In this document: positions 39,204 to 60,344 of the stretch, piece after piece | Layout: each line of letters opens with the position of its first letter | Position numbering within the stretch: position 1 is the first letter of the stretch | NCBI GenBank assembly: GCA_905160935.1 | Contig: CAJHZI010000183.1 | Span: 1,112,501-1,176,500 of the forward strand | Reading direction: 5' to 3' | Source of the DNA: Enchytraeus crypticus | Lineage: Eukaryota > Annelida > Clitellata > Enchytraeida > Enchytraeidae | Length of the DNA stretch: 64,000 bases | The notes under the pieces: generated by a model | What the model was told of the DNA's origin: nothing | The model's input: only the letters and a program-made list of their open reading frames with translations | Databases searched by the model: none | Translations under genes and position numbers: made by a program

Positions 39204-39953
39204 CGAGAATATAATATAATGTATATATTCTCGTCTTAAGAATGCTTTAAAAGGTTTATATCATCAGAATTGATAAACCCCCTCCCAAATTGTGGGAGGC
39301 GTAGGGTAATTTACTTAAGAGTAGAAGTCTGGAACACTATCTGAAGGAGTTCTTTAGACAGACATTTTGTTCGCCTAAAATATTGCCTGAGCATGAGGAT
39401 ATGAGATTGGATCTATGAGCTGAAATTGAAAACATATATGTATTTGTGACTTCCAAATATTTGAGATTTGAGACTCGTTTTATTTCATCTAAGTAGGGCA
39501 CTTCAATTGTCTGACGCTAAAGGTAGGTGACTTTGAAGATAACTTCCTTATTTTTACTCCTATTTAGCTTTAGATTGCTGTAGCCCATCTTTCTATGTTC
39601 ATTAATTCTTCTTCTGTTAACTTAAATGAAGAAGTGATGATGGTACTATGGGATATGTAGCATAGTAAATTTTGGAAAAATATTTACTGAATTCAATGTC
39701 CTTATGTCATAGGAACCGACATTAAATGCAGTAGGACCAATGGCAGAGCCATGGACCACGCTATCTAATTATCTATATATTCTAACTATAAATATGGATA
39801 TATTTCAGCAATAAAAGTCTCCATTTACATGTAGGCCTATAAAATTAATATAGGCCTAAAATTGAATAGATTTTTCATAAACAGAAATAACAAATTTAAT
39901 CCATATTATTATTTAGTTTTGTATGTCTTATATTCTTATCATCGCCACTGGAT

Positions 39954-40076
39954 GGAGCCAGTGGCGATACCGGTAAGGTACTCGACCGCGGATCAGTAGG
40001 TGCGGGATTCAAATCCTGGGCTAGCCCCGTCACTGACATCGCTTTCGAGTGAGGAACTGACGTTAACATAAGCTTT
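39954..40076 (+). mobile_element. SINE-A copy
   Basis: TGGCGATACCGGTAAGGT box A, ATTCAAATCC box B, then CACTGACATCGCTTTCGAGT and the GACGTTAAC core, ending in a T-run. Confidence 0.85.
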
Positions 40077-40334
40077 TTTTTATCTTAGTATAAACATGTA
40101 TAGCCTTTCTCAGAGAACTCCCTGTACAATACACTGTGTTGAAGCATCATTTGATGTTTAAATAAATCAGTTATTTTAGAGAAATGTTATTGCAATAAGT
40201 AAAGCTTGAAAATGACAGTATTTAAATTGTTGTTTAGTGCTTATCGGTATTCGCAATTATTACGAAAGTTATTATGGAAAGTTGTATTCAGGAGTTGATG
40301 TATAGCAAATGTAATTACAGTTTTGTATTATATA

Positions 40335-41360
40335 GTATTAGATGAAAGTCATGACCAAAACGCTGAGACCAAGACCAGACACCTCGAGATCAAGACCAGA
40401 CACATCGAGATCAAGACCAGACACATCGAGATCAAGACCAGACACATCGAGATCAAGACCAGACACATCGAGATCAAGACCAGACACATCGAGATCAAGA
40501 CCAGACACATCGAGATCAAGACCAGACACATCGAGATCAAGACCAGACACCTCGAGACCAAGACTAGACCCCTCTAGACCAAGACCAGACTCCCTAGACC
40601 AAGACCAGACCCTCTAGACCAAGACTAGACCCCTATAGACCAAGACCAGCCCCCCTAAACCAAGACCAGACCCCTATAAGGGGTCTGACCAGACCGTATC
40701 TTCGAATTCAAGACCACGAAAATCAAATTGCTCCAAGCTGTGAATAAAGAGGTGATAGCACTGGTAGGCCCTAGGCCTAAACTACGTCAATAAGTCTTTC
40801 ACACGAGTTACCAGCAGGTGGCAGGTCTTGCTCTATTTACTTGTAGAAAAATTACTGAAACAACATAGCCTACTTGAGAGGCCATGTTAACATAACTTAC
40901 TTGTTAGGCCTAAGTATGACTTTTGTGAAAGTTTTTAGCATACTTACAAGTGCTTAATACTAGGATTTTAAGGGCTTGGAAATATTGGAAATGTACAGTA
41001 TAGGCCGATATATTCAATTTATTGCCGTTTGACAATAGATTCAGTTGATTCTCCCATAACTGATTTAGATTTAAAATGTCTACTCTATTAATCTGTAGAC
41101 TGAATTTTGTAGCGTATGACAATGGATCAGCAAGAAAATGATCCTAAAACATGTTATTGTAGTTCAACATTCACAACATACACTTCTTGCTAACTGTCCA
41201 TTCGCAACTTCGTGCAAATAGTCACAATATACTTTGCAGTGGTCTCGAATATATCTGAGTGGAATCGCTCTAGACCGAGACCAGAACCATTGAGACCAAG
41301 ACCATGACCGGTAAAACCGGTCTCAAGCCGTTTTGAGACCAGGTCTCGATGACTACCCGT
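40335..41360. mobile_element. Putative DNA element with AGACC-type arrays at both ends
   Basis: 21-bp repeats (CGAGATCAAGACCAGACACA) at 40365-40560 decay into AGACCAAGACCAGACCCCT units to 40690. A second AGACCAAGACC cluster lies at 41262-41350. Outer ends AGTCATGACCAAAACG and inverted AGTCATCGAGACC are similar. Confidence 0.45.
40345..40690. repeat. 21-bp minisatellite, ~10 good copies
   Basis: Unit CGAGATCAAGACCAGACACA plus T, a multiple of three, so several frames read through as 7-residue repeats. Decays toward the right. Confidence 0.9.
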
Positions 41361-41364
41361 CAGT

Positions 41365-42790
41365 TGGATACAGAGGCTTTGAGAAGGTTTGAAATGATAA
41401 AGTTACGAGAGACTCGATAGTCAAGTTTGATTTAATATTACGAAGAGCCTTAATAAATATTGATTTACTCGAAAAGACAAAATAAACTTCACAAAGTGCA
41501 CTGAACACGATTTATCATATTAATCACGTGTCACTAGCAGATCCAAATGTTCAAGCATTTAGGATTTAGGTCTAGTTTGCTTATCACTGATATTTTATAA
41601 TTTAAAGTTTAATTCATAGTTAATCTCTGATAGCCTATAAACATTTAATAAGCTATAAATAATATAAATTACCTTGAGGGGTGTCAATAGGAAGTAGGCA
41701 TTGAAAAGTTACGAATAACAAAGAATAGATGCTATAATCGAGGTAGATAGCACGAAAAAAACTCGAGGAAGCGTGTGTAATGTGCAGATTAGCCTATGTG
41801 CGGTATTCAAGACCTTTTGCGATCACGCAATGTCCTCTTGAAATTGGTTAAAAACGTTGCTTTAAAGAGATGAATGGACGTAAACTAAGCTTAGAGAGAC
41901 TGGTTAATTGATTGAATGAAAACTCATGCAATCTTGTTTAACGAACATAATAATCAAACTGTCTGCCCGATGGCATATTAATTGGAAAATTTCTTAATTT
42001 GCAGGATTGAAAACAGGATAAAATGTAGCTGAATTGAAAATAGAATCAAATGTAACTGAAACAAGTTAGGTGTTAAACTAGTACAAATGATGTAAGTTAA
42101 TAAATATCTGTGTATTCAAAAACGTCAGTTTCTTTTCTCTAAAGCGATATCTGTGACGGATAGCAGTGACATCTAAAGCGACATCAGTAGCAGGTTTGAA
42201 GTACAGCTTTTCAAGGAAAATAACTATTAATAGTTTATGATTTATAGTTTAAAGCCATTCAAAGATAGCACATTAAGATATGTATAGGCCAAGTTAACGA
42301 TAATAAATCACAAGCACCACAGTACAACATGTAGTCAAATATGGAAACAAAACTGTTACATGAATAGACAATATTTCTTATTTGACACTCTAACGATTGG
42401 ATAATTACAAATCGACTACTTAAATATTTAGTGTCGACATTGTTTAAATGAATAATCTATTAAAATCCCATTGAAAATGAAGTCTGCAGTTCTCGCTATT
42501 CCATTCCATCTCATTTTTAAAATTTCAACGCAACAGTGACAGTTAACAGTTTCTTCAACCTGTGCATGTAGCTACGGCAGATATCGATTAGCTACGGCAT
42601 ATATCGAATAGAGTGTTCTTAGGCATATTAATCAACGAGATTTAGATTGGTAGTTGATCAGTTTTAGATTGGTAATTGATTGATAGATTTATTGACTGAT
42701 GAATAGCTGCTTAATTTTTTTGATTGATTAAAGTTGATTAAGCAGTTCCCCTAATTTGCAACCAGTTTTGTCTTAGGCCTATAGTTTAAA
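41365..42790. other. Intergenic or 5' ITPRID region
   Basis: No exon recognised. The missing ITPRID first exon and promoter may lie here or elsewhere in 35.3-45.8 kb. A SINE core fragment lies near 42125. Confidence 0.45.
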
Positions 42791-42794
42791 TTTG

Positions 42795-44245
42795 AGATGG
42801 GAATTTTATGAATTTCCAGAGTTCGGGGTTCGGTTCGTTGAAAATGAAAGTTCGGTTCGGTTCAGTTCGGGTTCGGTTAGCAGTTGACAATTTGAGAGTT
42901 CGGTTCGGTTCGTTGAAAATGAAAGTTCGGTTCGGTTCGGGTTCGGTTCTAACAAGGGTTCGGGTTCGGTTCGGGTTCGGCTTGCTTTCCAACTGGCAAG
43001 AGTTCGATTCGAGTTCGAAATGGTTTGGTTTGGATAATGTTGCAATTTTGTTTACTTTACTTATAATAATCAAGGCTATGACAAGCATGTTTAAAATGGT
43101 TTATGATAAATATGCTTAAAAATTAATTAAGTCATAATAGCTGCCACATTTTTTCGCCAGGGTAAAAATTTGACAATGAAAAAAGGAGAGAAGTGGTATT
43201 TATTCCTGTACATTTCTTAAAATATTGTAAGTTGACCAACAAATGTTCATAATGTAGATATTTAGCTTTATTATTGTATCTGAAATATTTTCCTTGATTA
43301 TAACGAGCAAATAGAATGCTTCATCAATTTTTAAATTTTTATTGTCACTATAGGCCTATAATTACATTAGATACATTTATAATTAAGTGGAAATTTCTTG
43401 GCTAAAATTTGATCCAATATTTCGGAGACAAAGTGCAATATAGTAACATAAAAATTGTCAAATAAAGATGATTTAGTAAACACGCGTACTTCCATAGAAA
43501 AATGATCATAATATACACCGTTTGCTATCAACTGACCAGTAATAAGCTTCATAAATTACCATAGGGTTTCAAATGTGAAACTCTCAGATCAATTATAAAG
43601 TTAAGAAAATAGTTATGAAATTATTGCATTGCTATGGTGCAAAATTATTTACTCCAGATAGTCTTAACACATATAGAATGTCATATATAATTATTTGTAA
43701 ATCTGGCTGCAAAAATATTAAGGTAGCACACAACAAGATAATTAGAAAAAAATCATAACTTGAATTTAACAAGAACAAATCCACCTAGAATGCGATTTGA
43801 AGCATTTTCAGATTTTTATGGGATACTCTCATCACTTGTGTCTCTTTCATGTTAATCTTCATTCCATATTTCAATGCCGTATCATTCAGACTATCCATTG
43901 TCTTCTGTAGGCCCGTCTCGCTTCCCGCTACCATTCCTTTGTACCGCTACCACTTTAAAATTTGTGTCGGAACCAGCCTTATCTGAATTTATGCTGTTAG
44001 ATACTGTAAGACATGTAAATGCAAAAACTAATATATATTTGTATTGTTCTTACTATCTTTATTTAATGTCAGGCTGGTGAAGAAGAAAGGAACTACAAGA
44101 GGTTGGTTCAGTTCGGTTTAACGAAGTCTGGGTTCGGGTTCGGTTCGGGTTCGGTCAGAGTCTGGGTTCGAGTTCGGTTCGGTTCGGTCAAAATTCTAGA
44201 TTTTAGGGTTCGGTTCGGGTTCGGTTCGATTCTCATCTCTAGTTT
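42795..44245. mobile_element. Putative DNA element with GGTTCGG arrays at both ends
   Basis: GGTTCGGTTCGG-type runs at 42825-43020 and again at 44105-44230. Outer ends are TTGAGATGGGAATTTTATG and inverted CTAGAGATGAGAATCGAACC. The interior is about 1.1 kb, AT-rich, with no transposase seen. Confidence 0.45.
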
Positions 44246-44249
44246 ATGT

Positions 44250-45833
44250 GATGTAAGAGCTTCAAAAAGTTAGATTTTTGTAACAACCATGTAAAACATT
44301 ATACACTAGGAAATCAAAACAAATATTTCAGAACACTTCAAGTGATTAACAGCAAGCCTGATATTCGGCTATAGATAAATAAAATCTAAATAAAAATACT
44401 ATAAAACATTTACCTTCCGACTTCATGAAAATATGACAATCATTGCTTGAAATTAAACAACGTTAGCATTTGTAGTAATTTTCTATCGTATTAAATTTTG
44501 ACCTGTTTCAATGCGGCCTTTTAACTTCAATCAATTAATTCAGCATTTGCTAATAGTGCTATACCCGATATTACTTGAGTCTCAAAAACCTGTTGTCCTC
44601 AAAATCGTAGAATTAAAATATCAGTAGACGAATGCTAGAGCTACAGGACAGAGAGGTGGAGCATATATATCAAACCTACAAGTCTAAAAGGTGAGAACAT
44701 GGGAGATGTAAAATGTTTTAAATACTATAAAATAGGGCCTATACAAGTTGGCTACATATACATTAGCAGGCTGCAGCACAAAATAATTTTGTAATTAAAA
44801 AAATTGATCAGCGTTGCATTAGTTTCGAAAAATATTTTATTTAGTTACAATAGGAATTATATCACATATACATGTATATTAAAAAAGAATAAGTCATAGT
44901 TTGAATGAAAATATCCTAAACTATTATATTGTGAACTTCTATCCACGGATTAATGACTTTAATTCGTAAAGCATACTGAAAAGCACACAGTAATACAACA
45001 CAAATTAACTGCAGGTAGATGATTACACAATAAATTTAGTATTATATACAATATATAAATATATGTATACAAAATCATAACCGTTAATGATGCAATAGTA
45101 TATGTATAATAGTATAATATAATAGTATAATATATCAATTGCTCGTCTACTGTTATATGAGAGAAAAATGAATTATAGTAATTTCAGGTTTACCTTTCAG
45201 CTATTTGTATGATAAAGTTAATTGTATCTTATATTTGATTTTATATTTAATTATATCTATTAATAAATTCATTGTTGAATCAAGTGTAAATTACGAAACT
45301 GAAACAACTGAATACCTTGAGATTTACAGCAAACATACTCTGTGTTAATTTGAGAAATAACAAATTTTAAATGAATGTAATTTTGGACTAAATAATTTTG
45401 GACAACTTAGATCCTGGTTCCTAAAGATAAATAAGCAAATGGGGGCCAAACCTTAATTGTGTCTAATTTATCAAATTATATCTTTAGAATATGTAACCAT
45501 AATTAGCTACTGCCTAAATCAGCATTTCTGAAAATTAAATTTACGAGCTAATACTATTAGATATTGCAACAAGATACGTGCTATAATTTTTAGTATATAA
45601 TAATGTTATATACATGTATCTAATGCGCGCAAGATATAGTACGAGATATATAATATGCGCTCTCTCCTCTGCTCCTTCATAACAACTGTCTTAATGGAAG
45701 TGGCTCCGCCATATTTTATATAAGCGCCGCATCGCGCTAATAATAGAACCACCAGCCAATCCACTCAGTCGAAACCTTCATCGTCGCCAGCCTAACGGGC
45801 AAGCCGTTTTGGTTTCGGAGAAGCCTCGTCCTC
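44250..45833. other. Downstream region of SYT1
   Basis: Would contain the SYT1 3' UTR. A minus-strand AATAAA lies near 44830; the start of the UTR is GC-rich and then AT-rich. Confidence 0.45.
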
Positions 45834-53997
<8,164 letters not shown>

Positions 53998-54399
53998 AAG
54001 TAATCACGTGACAAGTGTTAAGCCTTCTGATTGGTTAATCAATAAGCCGTTATCAACTTATGTTCAAGTGACTACTTGCATATCTGTAATACAATTGTTG
54101 TGTGTTAACAATTTTATTTAAACTTATTGCACATGAGTAATTACTTACATTTAGTAGTGTTAGTTCATTTGCTTTAAAAATTAAGCAGTAATTAATCAAC
54201 TGCTGCATATGAAGATTATTAAGTAAAATATAGTTGTGAACATTTTAATTTGAATATCAAGTAAAGAGTAACTAATAAATTAATGACTATAATTATGTCA
54301 CTCGTTTAAGAAAAAGCTAATTAAAGTAATATGACCGAATCAGGTATAGAATCGTTTTCAAGAGTAAAACGTGCCAAGAAAGGCAGACAAGCATAAGAA

Positions 54400-54456
54400 C
54401 ACACACACACACTCACACACACACACACACATATATATAGTATATATATACATAGG

Positions 54457-54517
<61 letters not shown>

Positions 54518-54696
54518 TATGTATAAATGCAAATATATATTTATATATAATATATAAATATATATATATATATATGTATACATATATATTACATAATAAA
54601 TATCTATATATATATATATATATATATATTGTAAAATATATTTATATATTATCTATATAATATGTATAAATATATATATATATATACATGTATATA

Positions 54697-54745
<49 letters not shown>
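54400..54745. repeat. (AC)n and long (TA)n microsatellite
   Basis: ACACAC then about 320 bp of TATATA with interruptions, 0.4-0.75 kb upstream of the SYT1 start codon. Confidence 0.95.
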
Positions 54746-54932
54746 GGAGAACAATATAGAGACAGGGACTATCATGACTCATGACTACGCACCTTGCTGT
54801 GTGTGTGACAAGCAAGCTCCATATGGTATTATGAAAATAAGATTCCCTGTCGGCCAACAGCTGAGTTTAGTGAATGAACTGAAGAGATAGGATAGACGTC
54901 AAAAGAAGAAATAGAGGAACAGCAGTACAGTG

Positions 54933-54976
<44 letters not shown>

Positions 54977-55004
54977 GAAATGTGTGTATATATATATATA
55001 TAAA

Positions 55005-55007
55005 TAT

Positions 55008-55050
<43 letters not shown>

Positions 55051-55520
55051 AAGAAAGAGGTAGGTATAAGAGATGAGAAAAGAGAAAGTGTAAATGAGTA
55101 CAAAAATGTCTGTGTGTAAGGACAGATAGATGTAAGGATGTAAACATCAAGATACAAAAATAATAAACTGTAAGCTAGAAGGATATTAGAACATACATGA
55201 ATAAAACGATCTACGTGCAATTATACTTAACCAGAGATACAGAAATAAATGTAAAAGAGTAAGAGAGAGAGAGAGAGAGAGAGAGCGGAGGGAGAGAGAG
55301 AGAGAAAGAGAGGGAGATAAAGAGATAGATAGAGAGAGAGAGATAAAGAGAGAAAGAGAGAATAAAACAGAGAGAAAAAAGAGATAAAAAGAGAGAGAGA
55401 GAGAAAGAGCGAGAAAGAGATGGAGAGAAAGAGAGAGAGAGAGAGAAAGAGAAAGAGAGAGAGAAAGAGAAGGAGATAGAGAGAGAGAGAGGGAGAGAGT
55501 GAGAGAGAGAGAGAAAGATG
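55005..55520. repeat. (GA)n microsatellites
   Basis: GAGAGA at 55010-55046 and an impure GAGAGAAAGAGA field at 55262-55518. Confidence 0.95.
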
Positions 55521-55614
55521 TAGAGGTAGCTAGAGATAGAGCTACAGATTTGAACAGGTATCAGCGGCTTCGACTGCACGGTGATGCCAAAAGTTCGTGG
55601 GCGTTAGGACATAT

Positions 55615-56035
55615 GGAGCTCTGCTGCTGCAACCAGCAGCAATAGCTGTAGCAGCTGCTAATTCTATAGAATAAGCTGCTGCTGTAAAATAAGCAGCAGC
55701 TGCTTATTTTACAGCAGCAGCTTATTCCACAGCAACTCCCTACTCTACAGCAGCTGCTTATTCTACAGCAGCTGCTTATTCTACAGCAGCTGCTTATTCC
55801 ACAGCAGCTGCTTGTTCTACAGACAGCTGCTTATTCTACAGCAGCTGCTTATTTTTGCAGCAGCTGCATATTCTGCAGCAGCTGCTTATTCTACAGCAGC
55901 TGCTTATTCTACAGCAGCTGCTTATCTTTGCAGCAGCTGCATATTCTACAGCAGCTGCATATTTTGCAGCAGCTGCTTATTCTACAGCAGCTGCTTATTC
56001 TACAGCAGCTGCTTATTTTTGTAGCAGCTAATATT
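55615..56035. repeat. 18-bp CAGCTG minisatellite upstream of SYT1
   Basis: Unit ACAGCAGCTGCTTATTCT, about 20 copies with about 17 CAGCTG sites, 1.6-2.0 kb upstream of the SYT1 ATG. Confidence 0.92.
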
Positions 56036-56062
56036 ATTAAGATAATTAAATTTCATAATCTC

Positions 56063-56112
56063 ACGTCACTGACATCGCTTTCGAGTGAGGAAACTGACGT
56101 TAACATAAGCAA
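56063..56112 (+). mobile_element. SINE-A 3' core only
   Basis: CGTCACTGACATCGCTTTCG then AGTGAGGAAACTGACGTTAA; everything 5' of the core is missing, a typical 5'-truncated retroposon. Confidence 0.7.
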
Positions 56113-56299
56113 TGTCAGCTTTCACTTCAACATCTGAATGAGATTTCAATTAGTATCCCATGCCTCGATCGGTCTTCCTCTAACCTTTTCTCCTCACATT
56201 CTTCTTTCAATCACCTCGTTTAGTAAACCACTCCTTGTGATCCGCTATTATAATCCGCAATTCTTCGCGTTTTATGCACAACCCAGCAAGTAGAAAACT

Positions 56300-56515
56300 A
56301 CAGAAGCAGCTGGACTCTAGAGCAGCTGTGATGATGCAGCTGTGATGATGCAGCTGTTGTAATGAAATAGCTGTTGTAACGAAACAGCTGCTGTAACGAA
56401 ACAGCTGTTGTAATGAAACAGCTGTTGTAATGAAGCAATTGCAAAGCTGCTGTAATAAAGTTGCTGCACAGCTGTTGTAATGAGGCAGCAGCTGCACAGC
56501 TGTTGCTCTGATTCT
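56300..56515. repeat. Second CAGCTG repeat upstream of SYT1
   Basis: Irregular 18-bp unit AACAGCTGTTGTAATGAA, about 10 CAGCTG sites. Confidence 0.9.
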
Positions 56516-56609
56516 ATGACGCTCATGTACACGATTGAGTCTTGCTGCTGGTTCTGCTGTCACCGAAAAGATTTGATTAAGAATGATTGGTCGGTAGATC
56601 ACAAAAGTT

Positions 56610-56616
56610 TTACAAT

Positions 56617-56690
<74 letters not shown>
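56610..56690. repeat. (TA)n/(GT)n microsatellite
   Basis: TATATA then about 19 GT dinucleotides. Confidence 0.95.
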
Positions 56691-56693
<3 letters not shown>

Positions 56694-56874
56694 CTAATTC
56701 ACTTTAAAACATATTTCCGTTAAGTTCAAAAGCATCTTCTCTGGTATTAACATTGAACGAATACTATGAATAGTAAGATATCAGGACTCTATCAATTTTG
56801 ATTTAGTTTATTACCAAAGGGCCTGAGCAAAATCTATATATTTATAATAATTTTAAATTCCAACGGTCACTAAT

Positions 56875-56950
56875 CAATGAATCAATAACACTTTAACGTC
56901 CGGTTCGTCGCCAGAAGGCAATATCACGGACGCCTCAGATTATGTATTTA
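56875..56950 (-). mobile_element. SINE-C fragment
   Basis: AATCAATAACACTTTAACGT then CCGGTTCGTCGCCAGAAGGC and AATATCACGGACGCCTCAG. Confidence 0.6.
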
Positions 56951-56959
56951 TACTTTCAT

Positions 56960-58030
56960 ATGAAACCCTAAGACTTGCACTTAAGCAGGAGCAGAAGAGA
57001 TTTTCCTGTGGTTAAAAAAACTAATTTAACGTCGCTTCCGGCCTCAAACGCATTTCAGTTGCAGAGAAAGAACTGTATTTGATCCCTGCATCTACGGATC
57101 CTGATTGTGGATCCACCATCCTCAGTAGTATAGCCATCCATAGCACGTCGACGAAAAACTTATCGACAAGCTATCTGATGCTATTTCTTACAGAGTTCCT
57201 TAAGCTTATTAATCAATTGCGCATTAACTGATACGACAAATGTTTCGTGCTTATGATTCAATTACTAACTAAATAGATCTACTCTGATCGGTTGTGATCG
57301 GTTGTGAGAGGTGTCATTGTCAAGTGTTATTACGACAGAGGTTTATGATGATGCGAAGAGACAAGACTGTTTCTTTTTTTATATATCTACATATCCTTCT
57401 AGTATCAAATTTTATAGAATTCCGATAATTAAACGATATTCCTCAAACATTAAATTTAGTAAACTTAGTGAATTTAGGAAAGAGGTTTCAAGAATAGTTA
57501 TCATTAGATGCCTGTCTACATGTAGTCTTCTCGCGTTCAAACATCGCTCTTTTCTTAAAACATGAATTACAGTAATCGATCGAAACTATAAATAGCAAAG
57601 ACTGCTATGATCTAGAGTCTGTATGATAGATTATAAAGCTAAGAAATATTCGAGAATTTCTCGAGTTATATATTAAGCTTTTACCTACATAACTTAAGAA
57701 ATATTCAAGAATTTCTCGGTTTTATGCAGTTTCTATTACTTTAATTTCTCGATTTAAAGTAATCTAAACTGAAAATAGTACAGACTGTTATGATCTAGAG
57801 TCTTGATGGTAGATTTTAAAGTGAAGAAGCATTCGAGAATTTCTCTAGGGCTGCTGGTATCGCTGTTTGCGCGTTGACGATGTTGGATTTCCTTGACAAA
57901 ACGAAAACGACAAAATTAGATCCAATTTTAAGCTCAGCGCCTCTTATCCGCTAGAAGCAGCATGACATTTGCCGAGTCGAAACGAGCACCAAAGCGATAC
58001 CCGCGCTGTGTAGATACACGAATTATTACA
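56960..58030. other. Unannotated stretch upstream of SYT1
   Basis: Includes a three-fold repeat of TTCGAGAATTTCTC-like sequence with GACTGTTATGATCTAGAGTC (57590-57850). No gene seen. Confidence 0.5.
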
Positions 58031-58035
58031 ATTGG

Positions 58036-58168
58036 GCTGGAGCTAATGTCGACGTCGGTAAGATACTCGACCGCGAATCAGTATGTGCGGGGTTCAAATC
58101 CTGGGCTCGCCCATCACTGACATCGCTTTCGAGTGAGGAAACTGACGCTAACCTTAGCTTTACCAGCT
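58036..58168 (+). mobile_element. SINE-A copy
   Basis: Head TCGGTAAGATACTCGACCGC, box B GGTTCAAATCC, core GAGTGAGGAAACTGACG, end AGCTTTACCAGC. One of the best-preserved copies. Confidence 0.85.
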
Positions 58169-58185
58169 TTACCAATGATCAAAGC

Positions 58186-58254
58186 AATTCTGTGCTCCAT
58201 GTTGTCACTGACAACTGTAGCGCTCCGTGGCTGTTGTTGCTGCTGTTGTGTAGG
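58186..58254 (+). mobile_element. LINE tail fragment
   Basis: GTGCTCCATGTTGTCACTGA and ACAACTGTAGCGCTC followed by (TGT)n resemble the last 70 bp of the LINE at 63.9 kb. It lies just after a SINE-A copy. Confidence 0.5.
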
Positions 58255-58483
58255 CAGAATTAATATGGCAATGACAAAGATATAGAATAAGTAATTCTTT
58301 ATTATACGGGCAATGATGAGATCAAATTAGCTTAGTTAGATTCTTATTACGCACTTAAGCGAGCGATAAAATTTGTTAATCAATTATGAAATGTACAGGT
58401 TCAAAACTCTTTTGTAGAGTTCTTAAGTAATATTGTTCTAAACACAAAGACTTAGGTTGCGTTTAAACAGATATCACAGCTGC

Positions 58484-58712
58484 AATACACTCAAGATATA
58501 TCACAAGCGATATCACACGAGATATCAAAAGAGATATCACAAGATATATTGCATCTGTTTTCATAACAAATAAATATCACAGCTGCTTGATTCACTGTCA
58601 AGAGATACCACAAGAGATATAATATATCACAAGAGATATCACAAGAGATATCACAAGAGATATCTCAAGAGATACCAGAAAAGATATCACATGACATATC
58701 ACAGCTGCTTCC
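58484..58712. repeat. 12-bp AGATATCACAAG repeat
   Basis: ATATCACAAGAGATATCACA-type units, about 13 copies, some degenerate. Confidence 0.85.
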
Positions 58713-59060
58713 TGAACTCAATCTGAGTTGTGACAGCTGCCAAGGAACCTCCGGAATTCTATAAATTTGCAGAATTCTGTATAGTTTCAGAATAATTTAA
58801 ACTTACTGAACCCTTTAAATTAGTGAAATTCCTTAAATTTGCTCGATAAACTTGTGAAAATAAAAATGTCTATTAAAAAATTATGGCACATTGCTAGATA
58901 ACCTCAAGAAGGTAAAACCGTCAAGACACTCTATCTGACAGAGTATAGACGACCTCGAGCATTAACGTAGTCACAGGATGATTGTCGAATCTCATCATTA
59001 ATTAAAATTCACGAGAGACTAAACAATGAAATGATGCACAAATACAGCAAACAGCTCCAG

Positions 59061-59340
59061 GACTGCACCACCTAGGGAAGCCTGGTGCAACAAAGTCTGG
59101 TGGAACTCTGTATGACTGCACTAGCTAGGGCAATCTGGTGGAACAAAGTATGGTGGAGCAATGCAAGACTGCACTAGATAGGACAGCCAGGTGGAACAAA
59201 CTCTGGTGAAACACTGTATGATTGCACCAGATAGGACAGCCTGGTGGAACAAAGTCTAATGAATACTACATGATTGCATTAACTTGTCAACTATTGCAAA
59301 CTAGCGGAAGAAACCATGGTGGAACAGTGGAGGACTGCGC
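59061..59340. repeat. 53-bp tandem repeat, ~5 degenerate copies
   Basis: GACTGCAC-type block at 59061, 59114, 59167, 59220 and 59272, with GGTGGAACAAAGTCTGGTGG in each unit. Confidence 0.85.
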
Positions 59341-59867
59341 AAGGAAGTGCACTAAGTAGTGATGCGTACACAAGTATTTTATCAAATTTTTATTTTTTCG
59401 AATTGGGAAATAGTGTTATTCTTCTAGTTTTATCATCTTATTATTATTATTATTATTATTATTATTTTGATAACATATAAATTATAATTTGACTTCAGGT
59501 AAGGTTACAATAATTTTTTTGGTAATTTGGCACACCTTAATTTTTTAAATTTCTGTTGAAAAATATATTTGATTTTGCCCTCTGTTTGAAATAATTACGC
59601 ATGATTTCGCCGTTTCTAATTCTTCCTCGTTGATAGATTAAAGAGAGCTTGTTAACAATGCTGCTCCATACTTCCTAGCTCTCCGCATCTCTCCCATGGG
59701 CCGAGTGGCATTAAATCCAAATCTAATTAATCCCATCTTACCCATTCCATGCAGCTTTCGCTAATCGTATTTTGCCGAAGCAGAGAATCATAAATCTCAA
59801 GTAAATTATTAAGAAAGAAAAGTTCACCAAATTAAAAAAAATGCTTCACTGTTTTCCTATCTACTCT

Positions 59868-60140
59868 CTCTGTGGTTTTCCAAGTTGCAGGTCCAAGGAA
59901 CATATTCTTATTTAAATGCTACGCTCATGCTAAAGAGCAATCCATCGAGTAAAAATTCTATTTTAATGTTATTCTCATATAAAAGACTATACGTTATCCA
60001 TAATGTTGCTCATAGCTTGGGAATAATATGGCGTCTGAGATGATTTTGCGTTGCCTTCCTAATTCTTTCTCAACCGCCACTTACAACACGTGTAGTACAC
60101 GCTTGGTCTAGTCTTCAGTGTACCAGACATAACACGGGGA
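59868..60140 (+). repeat. Dispersed repeat D copy
   Basis: GTTGCAGGTCCAAGGAACAT, TATGGCGTCTGAGATGATTT, TTGGTCTAGTCTTCAGTGTA, then CCAGACATAACACGGG. Confidence 0.7.
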
Positions 60141-60344
60141 ATAATCTTCTATAATCTGCTATATGACCTGATATAACCTTTTGTAGCCTGTTATAGCAGT
60201 AGCCAAATACTAGTCATTCTTTTCTTCCAAAGACAACATCTTTACTTTAATTAACTTTAGCTATCAGTTTATTCAATCGAGGAGGGAATTTTTTAACTCA
60301 GAGTTTTCAAGCTTCTCTCTCTCTCTCACTCTCTCTCTCTAGCG

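Noticed and set aside
42825-44230. Telomere-like GGTTCGG runs
   Set aside because: The unit is TTCGG/GGTTCG, not TTAGGG, and occurs only at the two ends of a putative mobile element.
45700-45730. TATATAAG and CCATATTTTA as a plus-strand promoter
   Set aside because: It lies in the SYT1 3' flank, no plus-strand gene follows, and TA-rich words are common here.
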